In this document: piece after piece, positions 1 to 11,275 of the stretch
Layout of the letters: every line of letters begins with the position of its first letter
Numbering within the stretch: position 1 is the stretch's first letter
Origin: Eledone cirrhosa
Lineage: Eukaryota; Mollusca; Cephalopoda; Octopoda; Eledonidae
Reading direction: 5' to 3'
DNA length: 64,000 bases
Assembly: GCA_964016885.1 (NCBI GenBank)
Contig: OZ024744.1
Location: forward strand, 28,344,108-28,408,107
Made by a program: the position numbers and the translations under genes
Notes under the pieces: generated by a model
The model's database searches: none
Told to the model about the DNA's origin: nothing
Seen by the model: the letters and a program-made list of their open reading frames with translations, nothing else

Positions 1-624
1 TGTTGTTGTCGCTGTTATAACTGTTATTGTCACTGTTGTTGTTGTCGCTGTTATAACTGTTATTGTCACTGTTTTTGTTGTTGTCGCTGTTATAACTGTT
101 ATTGTCACTGTTGTTGTTGGTGTTGTCGCTGTTATCACTGTTATTGTCACTGTTGTTGTTGTCGCTGTTATCACTGTTATTGTCACTGTTGTTGTCGCCG
201 TTATCACTGATATTGTCATTGTTGTTGTTGTCGCTGTTATAACTGTTATTGTCATTGTTGTTGTTGTTGTTGTCGCTGTTATAACTGTTATTGTCACTGT
301 TGTTGTTGTTGTCGCTGTTATAACTGTTATTGTCACTGTCGTTTTTGTTCTCGCTCTTATCACTGTTATTGTCACTGTTGTTGTTGTCGCTGTTATAACT
401 GTTATTGTCATTGTTGTTGTTGTCGCTGTTATAACTGTTATTGTCACAGTTGTTGTCTCTGTTATTGTCACTGTTGTTGTTTTGTTGTTGTTGTTGTTGT
501 TGTTGTCGCTGTTATCACTGTTATTGTTCTGTTGTTGTTGATGTCGCTGTTATAACTGTTATTGCCATTGTTGTTGTTGTTGTCTCTGTTATCACTGTTA
601 TTGTCACTATTGTTGTTGTCGCTG
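1..624 (+). repeat. Partial higher-order segment at left edge
   Basis: This stretch resembles the tails of the S1 and S2 segments (about 3,160-4,077 and 5,290-6,165) with some units missing. It ends with the shared signature GTTTTG (479-484), GTTCTG (526-531) and then the ACTTTTTTG boundary. The segment is cut by the start of the window. There is no gene. Confidence 0.85.
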
Positions 625-638
625 TTATAACTTTTTTG
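479..638 (+). other. Cluster of three one-base register shifts
   Basis: GTTTTG (479-484) is one G short of GTTGTTG. GTTCTG (526-531) is one base short of GTCACTG. ACTTTTTTG (630-638) is one A short of the ACTTTTATTG found at S3 boundaries. Each moves the triplet register by one base in the same direction, so together they remove exactly one triplet. Matching clusters precede 4,078, 8,778, 15,308, 20,092, 25,416, 36,660 and 41,943. Confidence 0.75.
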
Positions 639-2261
639 TTATTGGTGTTGTTGTTGTCGCTGTTATGACTGTCATTGCCATTGTTGTTGTAGTCGCTGTT
701 ATCACTGTTAATGTCATTGTTGTTGTTGTTTTTGTCGCTGTTATTACTGTTATTGTCACTGTGGTTGTTGTTGTTCTCGCTGTTATCACAGTTATTGTCA
801 CTGTTGTTGTTGTTGTCGCTGTTATAACTGTTATTGTCACTGTTGTTTTTGTTCTTGTCGCTGTTATAACTGTTATTGTCACTGTTGTTGTTGTAGCTTT
901 TATCACTGTTATTGACACTGTTGTTATTGTTGTCGCTGTTATAACTGTTATTGTCACTGTTGTTGTTGTGGTTCTCGCTGTTATAACTGTTATTGTGACT
1001 GTTGTTGTTGTTGTCGCTGTTATAACTGTTATTGTCATTGTTGTTGTTGTTGTCGCTGTTATCACTGTTATTGACACTGTCGTTGTTGTTGTTCTCGCTG
1101 TTATCTCTGTTATTGTCACTGTTGTTGTTGTTGTCGCTGTTATAACTGTTATTGTCACTGTTGTTGTTGTTGTCGCTATTATATCTGTTATTGTCACTGA
1201 TGTTGTTGTTGCTGTCTCTGTTATCACTGTTATTGTCATTGTTGTTGTTGTTGTTGTACTCGCTGTTATCACTGTTTTTGTCACTGTTGTTGTCGATGTT
1301 ATCACTGTTATTTTCATTGTTGTTTTTGTTGTCACTGTTATAACTGTTATTGTCATTGTTGTTGTTGTTGTCGCTGTTATCACTGTTATTGTCATTGTTG
1401 TTGTTGTTGTCCCTGTTATCACTGTTATTGTCACTGTTGTTGTTGTTCTTGTCGCTGTTATAACTGTTACTGTCACTGTTGTTGTTGTCGCTTTTATCAC
1501 TGTTATTGACACTGTTGTTATTGTTGTCGCTGTTATAACTGTTATTGTCACTATTGTTGTTGTGGTTCTCGCTGTTATAACTGTTATTGTGACTGTTGTT
1601 GTTGTTGTTGTCGCTGTTATAACTGTTATTGTCATTGTTGTTGTTGTCGCAGTTATCACTGTTATTGACACTGTCGTTGTTGTTGTTCTCGCTGTTATCA
1701 CTGTTATTGTCACTGTTGTTGTTGTTGTCGCTGTTATAACTGTTATTGTCACTGTTGTTGTTGCTGTTGTCGCTGTCATAACTCTTATTGTCACTGTTGT
1801 TGTTGTTGTTGTTGTCGTTGTTATCACTGTTATTGTCATTATTGTTGTTCTCGCTGTTATCACTGGTATTGACACTGTTGTTGTTGTTGTCGCTGTTATA
1901 ACTGTTATTGTCTCTGTTGATGTTGTTGTTGTCGCTGTTATAACTGTTATTTTCACTGTTGTTGTTGTCGCTGTTATAACTCTTATTGTCACTGTTGTTG
2001 TTGTTGTCGTTGTTATCACTGTTATTGTCATTATTGTTGTTGGCGCTGTTATCACTGTTATTGTTGTCGCTGTTATCACTGTTATTATCCCTGTTGTTGT
2101 TGTCGCTGTTATAACTGTTATTGTCACTATTGCTTTTGTTGTTGTCGCTCTTATCACTCTTATTGTCATTGTTGTTGTTGTTTTCGCTGCTATCCCTGTT
2201 ATTGTTACTGTTGTTGTTCTCGCTGTTATCACTGTTATTGTCACTATTGTTGTTGTCGCTG
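625..2261 (+). repeat. Hybrid S1/S2 segment, 1,637 bp
   Basis: Bases 625 to about 1,440 match 2,262 to about 3,077 almost exactly (offset 1,637). From about 1,444 the sequence stops following S1 (no CTGTTGTTGTTGTTGTCTCTG unit) and instead follows the S2 type seen from about 8,990 and 15,535, with TTCTTGTCGCT then GTTACTGTCACT. The segment closes at the next ACTTTTTTG boundary. It looks like the product of unequal exchange between an S1 and an S2 segment. Confidence 0.8.
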
Positions 2262-3135
2262 TTATAACTTTTTTGTTATTGGTGTTGTTGTTGTCGCTGT
2301 TATGACTGTCATTGCCATTGTTGTTGTAGTCGCTGTTATCACTGTTAATGTCATTGTTGTTGTTGTTTTTGTCGCTGTTATTACTGTTATTGTCACTGTG
2401 GTTGTTGTTGTTCTCGCTGTTATCACAGTTATTGTCACTGTTGTTGTTGTTGTCGCTGTTATAACTGTTATTGTCACTGTTGTTGTTGTTCTTGTCGCTG
2501 TTATAACTGTTATTGTCACTGTTGTTGTTGTAGCTTTTATCACTGTTATTGACACTGTTGTTATTGTTGTCGCTGTTATAACTGTTATTGTCACTGTTGT
2601 TGTTGTGGTTCTCGCTGTTATAACTGTTATTGTGACTGTTGTTGTTGTTGTCGCTGTTATAACTGTTATTGTCATTGTTGTTGTTGTTGTCGCTGTTATC
2701 ACTGTTATTGACACTGTCGTTGTTGTTGTTCTCGCTGTTATCTCTGTTATTGTCACTGTTGTTGTTGTTGTCGCTGTTATAACTGTTATTGTCACTGTTG
2801 TTGTTGTTGTCGCTATTATATCTGTTATTGTCACTGATGTTGTTGTTGCTGTCTCTGTTATCACTGTTATTGTCATTGTTGTTGTTGTTGTTGTACTCGC
2901 TGTTATCACTGTTTTTGTCACTGTTGTTGTCGATGTTATCACTGTTATTTTCATTGTTGTTTTTGTTGTCACTGTTATAACTGTTATTGTCATTGTTGTT
3001 GTTGTTGTCGCTGTTATCACTGTTATTGTCATTGTTGTTGTTGTTGTCCCTGTTATCACTGTTATTGTCACTGTTGTTGTTGTTGTCTCTGTTATCACTG
3101 TTATTGTCACTGTTGTCGTTGTTGTTGTCACTGTT

Positions 3136-3145
3136 ATTTATAAAT
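3136..3145. repeat. Palindrome ATTTATAAAT in S1
   Basis: A perfect 10-bp palindrome at position +874 from the start of S1 copy 1, preceded by GTCGTTGTTGTTGTCACTG. Confidence 0.9.
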
Positions 3146-5265
3146 GTTATTGTCACTGTTGTTGTTGTCGCTGTTATAACTGTTATTGTCACTGTTGTTG
3201 TCGCTGTTATAACTGTTATTGTCACTGTTTTTGTTGTTGTCGCTGTTATAACTGTTATTGTCACTGTTGTTGTTGTTGTTGTCGCTGTTATCACTGTTAT
3301 TGTCACTGTTGTTGTCGTTGTCTCTGTTATCACTGTTATTGTCATTGTTGTTATTGTTGTTGTCGCTGTTATAACTGTTATTGTCATTGTTGTTGTTGTC
3401 GCTGTTATAACTGTTATTGTCACTGCTGTCGTTGTCCCTGTTATAACTGTTACTGTCACTTTTGTTGTTGTTGCTGTTATCACTGTTATTGTCACTGTTG
3501 TTGTCGCCGTTATCACTGTTATTGTCATTGTTGTTGTTGTCGCTGTTATAACTGTTATTGTCATTGTTGTTGTTGTTGTTGTTGTCGCTGTTATCACTGT
3601 TATTGTCATTGTTGTTGTCGCTGTTATCACTGTCATTGTCACTGTTGTTGTTGTTGTCGCTGTTATCACTGTTATTGTCACTGTTGTTGTCACTGTTATA
3701 AATGTTATTGTCACTGTTGTTGTTGTCGCTGTTATAACTGTTATTGTCACTGTTGTCGTTGTTGTCGCTGTTATAACTGTTATTGTCACTGTCGTTTTTG
3801 TTCTCGCTCTTACCACTGTTATTGTCACTGTTGTTGTTGTCGCTGTTATAACTGTTATTTTCATTGTTGTTGTTGTCGCTGTTATAACTGTTATTGTCAC
3901 TGTTGTTGTCGCTGTTATTGTCACTGTTGTTGTTTTGTTGTTGTTGTTGTTGTTGTTGTCGCTGTTATCACTGTTATTGTTCTGTTGTTGATGTCGCTGT
4001 TATAACTGTTATTGCCATTGTTGTTGTTGTTGTTGTCTCTGTTATCACTGTTATTGTCACTATTGTTGTTGTCGCTGTTATAACTTTTTTGTTATTGGTG
4101 TTGTTGTTGTCGCTGTTATGACTGTTATTGTCATTGTTGTTGTAGTCGCTGTTATCACTGTTAATGTCATTGTTGTTGTTGTTTTTGTCGCTGTTATTAC
4201 TGTTATTGTCACTGTGGTTGTTGTTGTTCTCGCTGTTATCACAGTTATTGTCACTGTTGTTGTTGTTGTTGTCGCTGTTATAACTGTTATTGTCACTGTT
4301 GTTGTTGTTCTTGTCGCTGTTATAACTGTTACTGTCACTGTTGTTGTTGTAGCTTTTATCACTGTTATTGACACTGTTGTTATTGTTGTCGCTGTTATAA
4401 CTGTTATTGTGACTGTTGTTGTTGTTGTTGTCGCTGTTATAACTGTTATTCTCATTGTTGTTGTTGTCGCAGTTATCACTGTTATTGACACTGTCGTTGT
4501 TGTTGTTCTCGCTGTTATCACTGTTATTGTCACTGTTGTTGTTGTCGCTGTTATAACTGTTATTGTCACTGTTGTTGTTGCTGTTGTCGCTGTCATAACT
4601 CTTATTGTCACTGTTGTTGTTGTTGTTGTTGTCGTTGTTATCACTGTTATTGTCATTATTGTTGTTGGCGCTGTTATCACTGTTATTGTCATTGTTGTTG
4701 TTGTCGCTGTTATCACTGTTATTGTCCCTCTTGTTGTTGTCGCTGTTATAACTGTTATTGTCACTATTGCTTTTGTTGTTGTCGCTCTTATCACTCTTAT
4801 TGTCATTGTTGTTGTTGTTCTCGCTGCTATCCCTGTTATTGTTACTCTTGTTGTTGTTCTCGCTGTTATCACAATTATTGTCACTGTTGTTTTGTTGTTC
4901 TCGCTGTTATCATTGTTATTGTCACTGTTGTTGTTGTTGTCGCTGTTATATCTGTTATTGTCACTGTTGTTGTTGTTGCTGTCTCTGTTATCACTGTTAT
5001 TGTCATTGTTGTTGTTGTTGTACTCGCTGTTATCACTGTTATTGTCACTGTTGTTGTCGATGTTATCACTGTTATTTTCCTTGTTGTTTTTGTTGTCACT
5101 GTTATAACTGTTATTGTCATTGTTGTTGTTGTTGTCGCTGTTATCACTGTTATTGTCATTGTTGTTGTTGTTGTTGTCGCTGTTATCACTGTTATTGTCA
5201 CTGTTGTTGTTGTTGTCCCTGTTATCACTGTTATTGTCACTGTTGTCGTTGTTGTTGTCACTGTT

Positions 5266-5275
5266 ATTTATAAAT
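5266..5275. repeat. Palindrome ATTTATAAAT in S2
   Basis: Position +1,188 in the short S2 of copy 1. Confidence 0.9.
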
Positions 5276-7841
5276 GTTATTGTCACTGTTGTTGTTGTCG
5301 CTGTTATAACTGTTATTGTCACTGTTGTTGTTGTCGCTGTTATAACTGTTATTGTCACTGTTTTTATTGTTGTCGCTGTTATAACTGTTATTGTCACTGT
5401 TGTTGTTGTTGTCGCTGTTATCACTGTTATTGTCACTGTTGTTGTTGTTGTCTCTGTTATCACTGTTATTGTCATTGTTGTTATTGTTGTTGTCGCTGTT
5501 ATAACTGTTATTGTCATTGTTGTTGTTGTCGCTGTTATAACTGTTATTGACACTGTTGTCGTTGTCCCTGTTATAACTGTTACTGTCACTGTTGTTGTTG
5601 TCGCTGTTATCACTGTTATTGTCACTGTTGTTGTCGCCGTTATCACTGTTATTGTCATTGTTGTTGTTGTCGCTGTTATAACTGTTATTGTAATTGTTGT
5701 TGTTGTTGTCGCTGTTATCACTGTTATTGTCATTGTTGTTGTCGCTGTTATCACTGTTATTGTCACTGTTGTTGTTTTTGTCGCTGTTATCACTGTTATT
5801 GTCACTGTTGTTGTCACTGTTATAAATGTTATTGTCACTGTTGTTGTTGTCGCTGTTATAACTGTTATTGTCACTGTCGTTTTTGTTCTCGCTCTTATCA
5901 CTGTTATTGTCACTGTTGTTGTCGTCGCTGTTATAACTGTTATTGTCATTGTTGTTGTTGTCGCTGTTATAACTGTTATTGTCACTGTTGTTGTCGCTGT
6001 TATTGTCACTATTGTTGTTTTGTTGTTGTTGTTGTTGTTGTTGTTGTCGCTGTTATCACTGTTATTGTTCTGTTGTTGTTGTTGTCGCTGTTATAACTGT
6101 TATTGCCATTGTTGTTGTTGTTGTCTCTGTTATCACTGTTATTGTCACTATTGTTGTTGTCGCTCTTATAACTTTTATTGTTATTGGTGTTGTTGTTGTC
6201 GCTGTTATGACTGTTATTGTCACTGTGGTTGTTGTTTTTCTCGCTGTTATAACAGTTATTGTCACTGTTGTTGTTGTTGTTGTCGCTGTCATAACTGTTA
6301 TTGTCACTGTTGTTGTTGTTCTTGTCGCTGTTATAACTGTTATTGTCACTGTTGTTGTTGTAGCTTTTATCACTGTTATTGACACTGTTGTTATTGTTGT
6401 CGCTGTTATAACTGTTATTGTCACTGTTGTTGTTGTTGTCGCTGTTATTGTCACTGTTGTTGTTTTGTTGTTGTTGTTGTTGTCGCTGTTATAACTGTTA
6501 TTGCCATTGTTGTTGTTGTTGTTGTCTCTGTTATCACTGTTATTGTCATTGTTGTTGTTGTCGCTGTTATCACTGTTAATGTCATTGTTGTTGTTGTTTT
6601 TGTCGCTGTTATTACTGTTATTGTCACTGTGGTTGTTGTTGTTCTCGCTGTTATCACAGTTATTGTCACTGTTGTTGTTGTTGTTGTCGCTGTTATAACT
6701 GTTATTGTCACTGTTGTTGTTGTTCTTGTCGCTGTTATAACTGTTATTGTCACTGTTGTTGTTGTTGTAGCTTTTATCACTGTTATTGTCACTGTTGTTA
6801 TTGTTGTCGCTGTTATAACTGTTATTGTCACTGTTGTTGTTGTTGTCGCTGTTATTGCCACTGTTGTTGTTTTGTTGTTGGTGTTGTTGTCGCTGTTATA
6901 ACTGTTATTGCCATTGTTGTTGTTGTCTCTGTTATGACTGTTATTGTCATTGTTGTTGTTGTCGCTGTTATAACTTTTTTGTTATTGGTGTTGTTGTTGT
7001 CGCTGTTATGACTGTCATTGCCATTGTTGTTGTAGTCGCTGTTATCACTGTTAATGTCATTGTTGTTGTTGTTTTTGTCGCTGTTATTACTGTTATTGTC
7101 ACTGTGGTTGTTGTTGTTCTCGCTGTTATCACAGTTATTGTCACTGTTGTTGTTGTTGTCGCTGTTATAACTGTTATTGTCACTGTTGTTGTTGTTCTTG
7201 TCGCTGTTATAACTGTTATTGTCACTGTTGTTGTTGTAGCTTTTATCACTGTTATTGACACTGTTGTTATTGTTGTCGCTGTTATAACTGTTATTGTCAC
7301 TGTTGTTGTTGTGGTTCTCGCTGTTATAACTGTTATTGTGACTGTTGTTGTTGTTGTCGCTGTTATAACTGTTATTGTCATTGTTGTTGTTGTTGTCGCT
7401 GTTATCACTGTTATTGACACTGTCGTTGTTGTTGTTCTCGCTGTTATCTCTGTTATTGTCACTGTTGTTGTTGTTGTCGCTGTTATAACTGTTATTGTCA
7501 CTGTTGTTGTTGTTGTCGCTATTATATCTGTTATTGTCACTGATGTTGTTGTTGCTGTCTCTGTTATCACTGTTATTGTCATTGTTGTTGTTGTTGTTGT
7601 ACTCGCTGTTATCACTGTTTTTGTCACTGTTGTTGTCGATGTTATCACTGTTATTTTCATTGTTGTTTTTGTTGTCACTGTTATAACTGTTATTGTCATT
7701 GTTGTTGTTGTTGTCGCTGTTATCACTGTTATTGTCATTGTTGTTGTTGTTGTCCCTGTTATCACTGTTATTGTCACTGTTGTTGTTGTTGTCTCTGTTA
7801 TCACTGTTATTGTCACTGTTGTCGTTGTTGTTGTCACTGTT

Positions 7842-7851
7842 ATTTATAAAT
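7842..7851. repeat. Palindrome ATTTATAAAT in S1
   Basis: Position +874 in S1 of copy 2, identical to copy 1. Confidence 0.9.
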
Positions 7852-10007
7852 GTTATTGTCACTGTTGTTGTTGTCGCTGTTATAACTGTTATTGTCACTG
7901 TTGTTGTCGCTGTTATAACTGTTATTGTCACTGTTTTTGTTGTTGTCGCTGTTATAACTGTTATTGTCACTGTTGTTGTTGTTGTTGTCGCTGTTATCAC
8001 TGTTATTGTCACTGTTGTTGTCATTGTCTCTGTTATCACTGTTATTGTCATTGTTGTTATTGTTGTTGTCGCTGTTATAACTGTTATTGTCATTGTTGTT
8101 GTTGTCGCTGTTATAACTGTTATTGTCACTGCTGTCGTTGTCCCTGTTATAACTGTTACTGTCACTTTTGTTGTTGTTGCTGTTATCACTGTTATTGTCA
8201 CTGTTGTTGTCGCCGTTATCACTGTTATTGTCATTGTTGTTGTTGTCGCTGTTATAACTGTTATTGTCATTGTTGTTGTTGTTGTTGTCGCTGTTATCAC
8301 TGTTATTGTCATTGTTGTTGTCGCTGTTATCACTGTCATTGTCACTGTTGTTGTTGTTGTCGCTGTTATCACTGTTATTGTCACTGTTGTTGTCACTGTT
8401 ATAAATGTTATTGTCACTGTTGTTGTTGTCGCTGTTATAACTGTTATTGTCACTGTTGTCGTTGTTGTCGCTGTTATAACTGTTATTGTCACTGTCGTTT
8501 TTGTTCTCGCTCTTATCACTGTTATTGTCACTGTTGTTGTCGCTGTTATAACTGTTATTTTCATTGTTGTTGTTGTCGCTGTTATAACTGTTATTGTCAC
8601 TGTTGTTGTCGCTGTTATTGTCACTGTTGTTGTTTTGTTGTTGTTGTTGTTGTTGTTGTCGCTGTTATCACTGTTATTGTTCTGTTGTTGATGTCGCTGT
8701 TATAACTGTTATTGCCATTGTTGTTGTTGTTGTTGTCTCTGTTATCACTGTTATTGTCACTATTGTTGTTGTCGCTGTTATAACTTTTTTGTTATTGGTG
8801 TTGTTGTTGTCGCTGTTATGACTGTTATTGTCATTGTTGTTGTAGTCGCTGTTATCACTGTTAATGTCATTGTTGTTGTTGTTTTTGTCGCTGTTATTAC
8901 TGTTATTGTCACTGTGGTTGTTGTTGTTCTCGCTGTTATCAAAGTTATTGTCACTGTTGTTGTTGTTGTTGTCGCTGTTATAACTGTTATTGTCACTGTT
9001 GTTGTTGTTCTTGTCGCTGTTATAACTGTTACTGTCACTGTTGTTGTTGTAGCTTTTATCACTGTTATTGACACTGTTGTTATTGTTGTCGCTGTTATAA
9101 CTGTTATTGTCACTATTGTTGTTGTGGTTCTCGCTGTTATAACTGTTATTGTGACTGTTGTTGTTGTTGTTGTCGCTGTTATAACTGTTATTGTCATTGT
9201 TGTTGTTGTCGCAGTTATCACTGTTATTGACACTGTCGTTGTTGTTGTTGTCGCTGTTATCACTGTTATTGTCACTGTTGTTGTTGTCGCTGTTATAACT
9301 GTTATTGTCACTGTTGTTGTTGCTGTTGTCGCTGTCATAACTCTTATTGTCACTGTTGTTGTTGTTGTTGTTGTCGTTGTTATCACTGTTATTGTCATTA
9401 TTGTTGTTGGCGCTGTTATCACTGTTATTGTCATTGTTGTTGTTGTCGCTGTTATCACTGTTATTGTCCCTCTTGTTGTTGTCGCTGTTATAACTGTTAT
9501 TGTCACTATTGCTTTTGTTGTTGTCGCTCTTATCACTCTTATTGTCATTGTTGTTGTTGTTCTCGCTGCTATCCCTGTTATTGTTACTCTTGTTGTTGTT
9601 CTCGCTGTTATCACAGTTATTGTCACTGTTGTTTTGTTGTTCTCGGTGTTATCATTGTTATTGTCACTGTTGTTGTTGTTGTCGCTGTTATATCTGTTAT
9701 TGTCACTGTTGTTGTTGTTGCTGTCTCTGTTATCACTGTTATTGTCATTGTTGTTGTTGTTGTACTCGCTGTTATCACTGTTATTGTCACTGTTGTTGTC
9801 GATGTTATCACTGTTATTTTCCTTGTTGTTTTTGTTGTCACTGTTATAACTGTTATTGTCATTGTTGTTGTTGTTGTCGCTGTTATCACTGTTATTGTCA
9901 TTGTTGTTGTTGTTGTTGTCGCTGTTATCACTGTTATTGTCACTGTTGTTGTTGTTGTCCCTGTTATCACTGTTATTGTCACTGTTGTCGTTGTTGTTGT
10001 CACTGTT

Positions 10008-10017
10008 ATTTATAAAT
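10008..10017. repeat. Palindrome ATTTATAAAT in S2
   Basis: Position +1,230 in S2 of copy 2. Confidence 0.9.
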
Positions 10018-11275
10018 GTTATTGTCACTGTTGTCGTTGTCGCTGTTATAACTGTTATTGTCACTGTTGTTGTTGTCGCTGTTATAACTGTTATTGTCAC
10101 TGTTTTTATTGTTGTCGCTGTTATAACTGTTATTGTCACTGTTGTTGTTGTTGTCGCTGTTATCACTGTTATTGTCACTGTTGTTGTTGTTGTCTCTGTT
10201 ATCACTGTTATTGTCATTGTTGTTATTGTTGTTGTCGCTGTTATAACTGTTATTGTCATTGTTGTTGTTGTCGCTGTTATAACTGTTATTGACACTGTTG
10301 TCGTTGTCCCTGTTATAACTGTTACTGTCACTGTTGTTGTTGTCGCTGTTATCACTGTTATTGTCACTGTTGTTGTCGCCGTTATCACTGTTATTGTCAT
10401 TGTTGTTGTTGTCGCTGTTATAACTGTTATTGTAATTGTTGTTGTTGTTGTCGCTGTTATCACTGTTATTGTCATTGTTGTTGTCGCTGTTATCACTGTT
10501 ATTGTCACTGTTGTTGTTTTTGTCGCTGTTATCACTGTTATTGTCACTGTTGTTGTCACTGTTATAAATGTTATTGTCACTGTTGTTGTTGTCGCTGTTA
10601 TAACTGTTATTGTCACTGTTGTTGTTGTTGTCGCTGTTATAACTGTTATTGTCACTGTCGTTTTTGTTCTCGCTCTTATCACTGTTATTGTCACTGTTGT
10701 TGTTGTCGCTGTTATAACTGTTATTGTCATTGTTGTTGTTGTCGCTGTTATAACTGTTATTGTCACTGTTGTTGTCGCTGTTATTGTCACTATTGTTGTT
10801 TTGTTGTTGTTGTTGTTGTTGTTGTTGTCGCTGTTATCACTGTTATTGTTCTGTTGTTGTTGTTGTCGCTGTTATAACTGTTATTGCCATTGTTGTTGTT
10901 GTTGTCTCTGTTATCACTGTTATTGTCACTATTGTTGTTGTCGCTCTTATAACCTTTATTGTTATTGGTGTTGTTGTTGTCGCTGTTATGACTGTTATTG
11001 TCACTGTGGTTGTTGTTTTTCTCGCTGTTATAACAGTTATTGTCACTGTTGTTGTTGTTGTTGTCGCTGTCATAACTGTTATTGTCACTGTTGTTGTTGT
11101 TCTTGTCGCTGTTATAACTGTTATTGTCACTGTTGTTGTTGTAGCTTTTATCACTGTTATTGACACTGTTGTTATTGTTGTCGCTGTTATAACTGTTATT
11201 GTCACTGTTGTTGTTGTTGTCGCTGTTATTGTCACTGTTGTTGTTTTGTTGTTGTTGTTGTTGTCGCTGTTATAA

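Larger units (their letters stand above)
2262..6967 (+). repeat. 4.7 kb higher-order repeat, copy 1 (S1+S2+S3)
   Basis: S1 is 2,262-4,077, S2 is 4,078-6,165 and S3 is 6,166-6,967. S1 and S2 begin at TTATAACTTTTTTG. S3 begins at the variant TTATAACTTTTATTG, which has one more A. S2 here (2,088 bp) is shorter than in later copies (2,166-2,169 bp); it lacks units present in copy 3, for example one pair near 4,400 and a 39-bp unit near 5,880. Confidence 0.85.

Noticed and set aside
484..512. Pathogenic-type GTT/AAC triplet expansion
   Set aside because: Pure GTT runs reach only about nine triplets and are part of the ordinary monomer variation.
3136..3145. TATA box / promoter from TTTATAAAT
   Set aside because: It is a variant monomer repeated 13 times inside the array, with no initiator or gene downstream. 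I keep it as a structural landmark only.
625..3924. 1,099-codon minus-strand open frame, Thr-rich then Asn/Ser/Asp-rich
   Set aside because: It switches register from a Thr/Val/Ile repeat to an Asn/Ser/Asp repeat at one-base shifts and has no non-repeat domain. Its openness follows from monomer composition.
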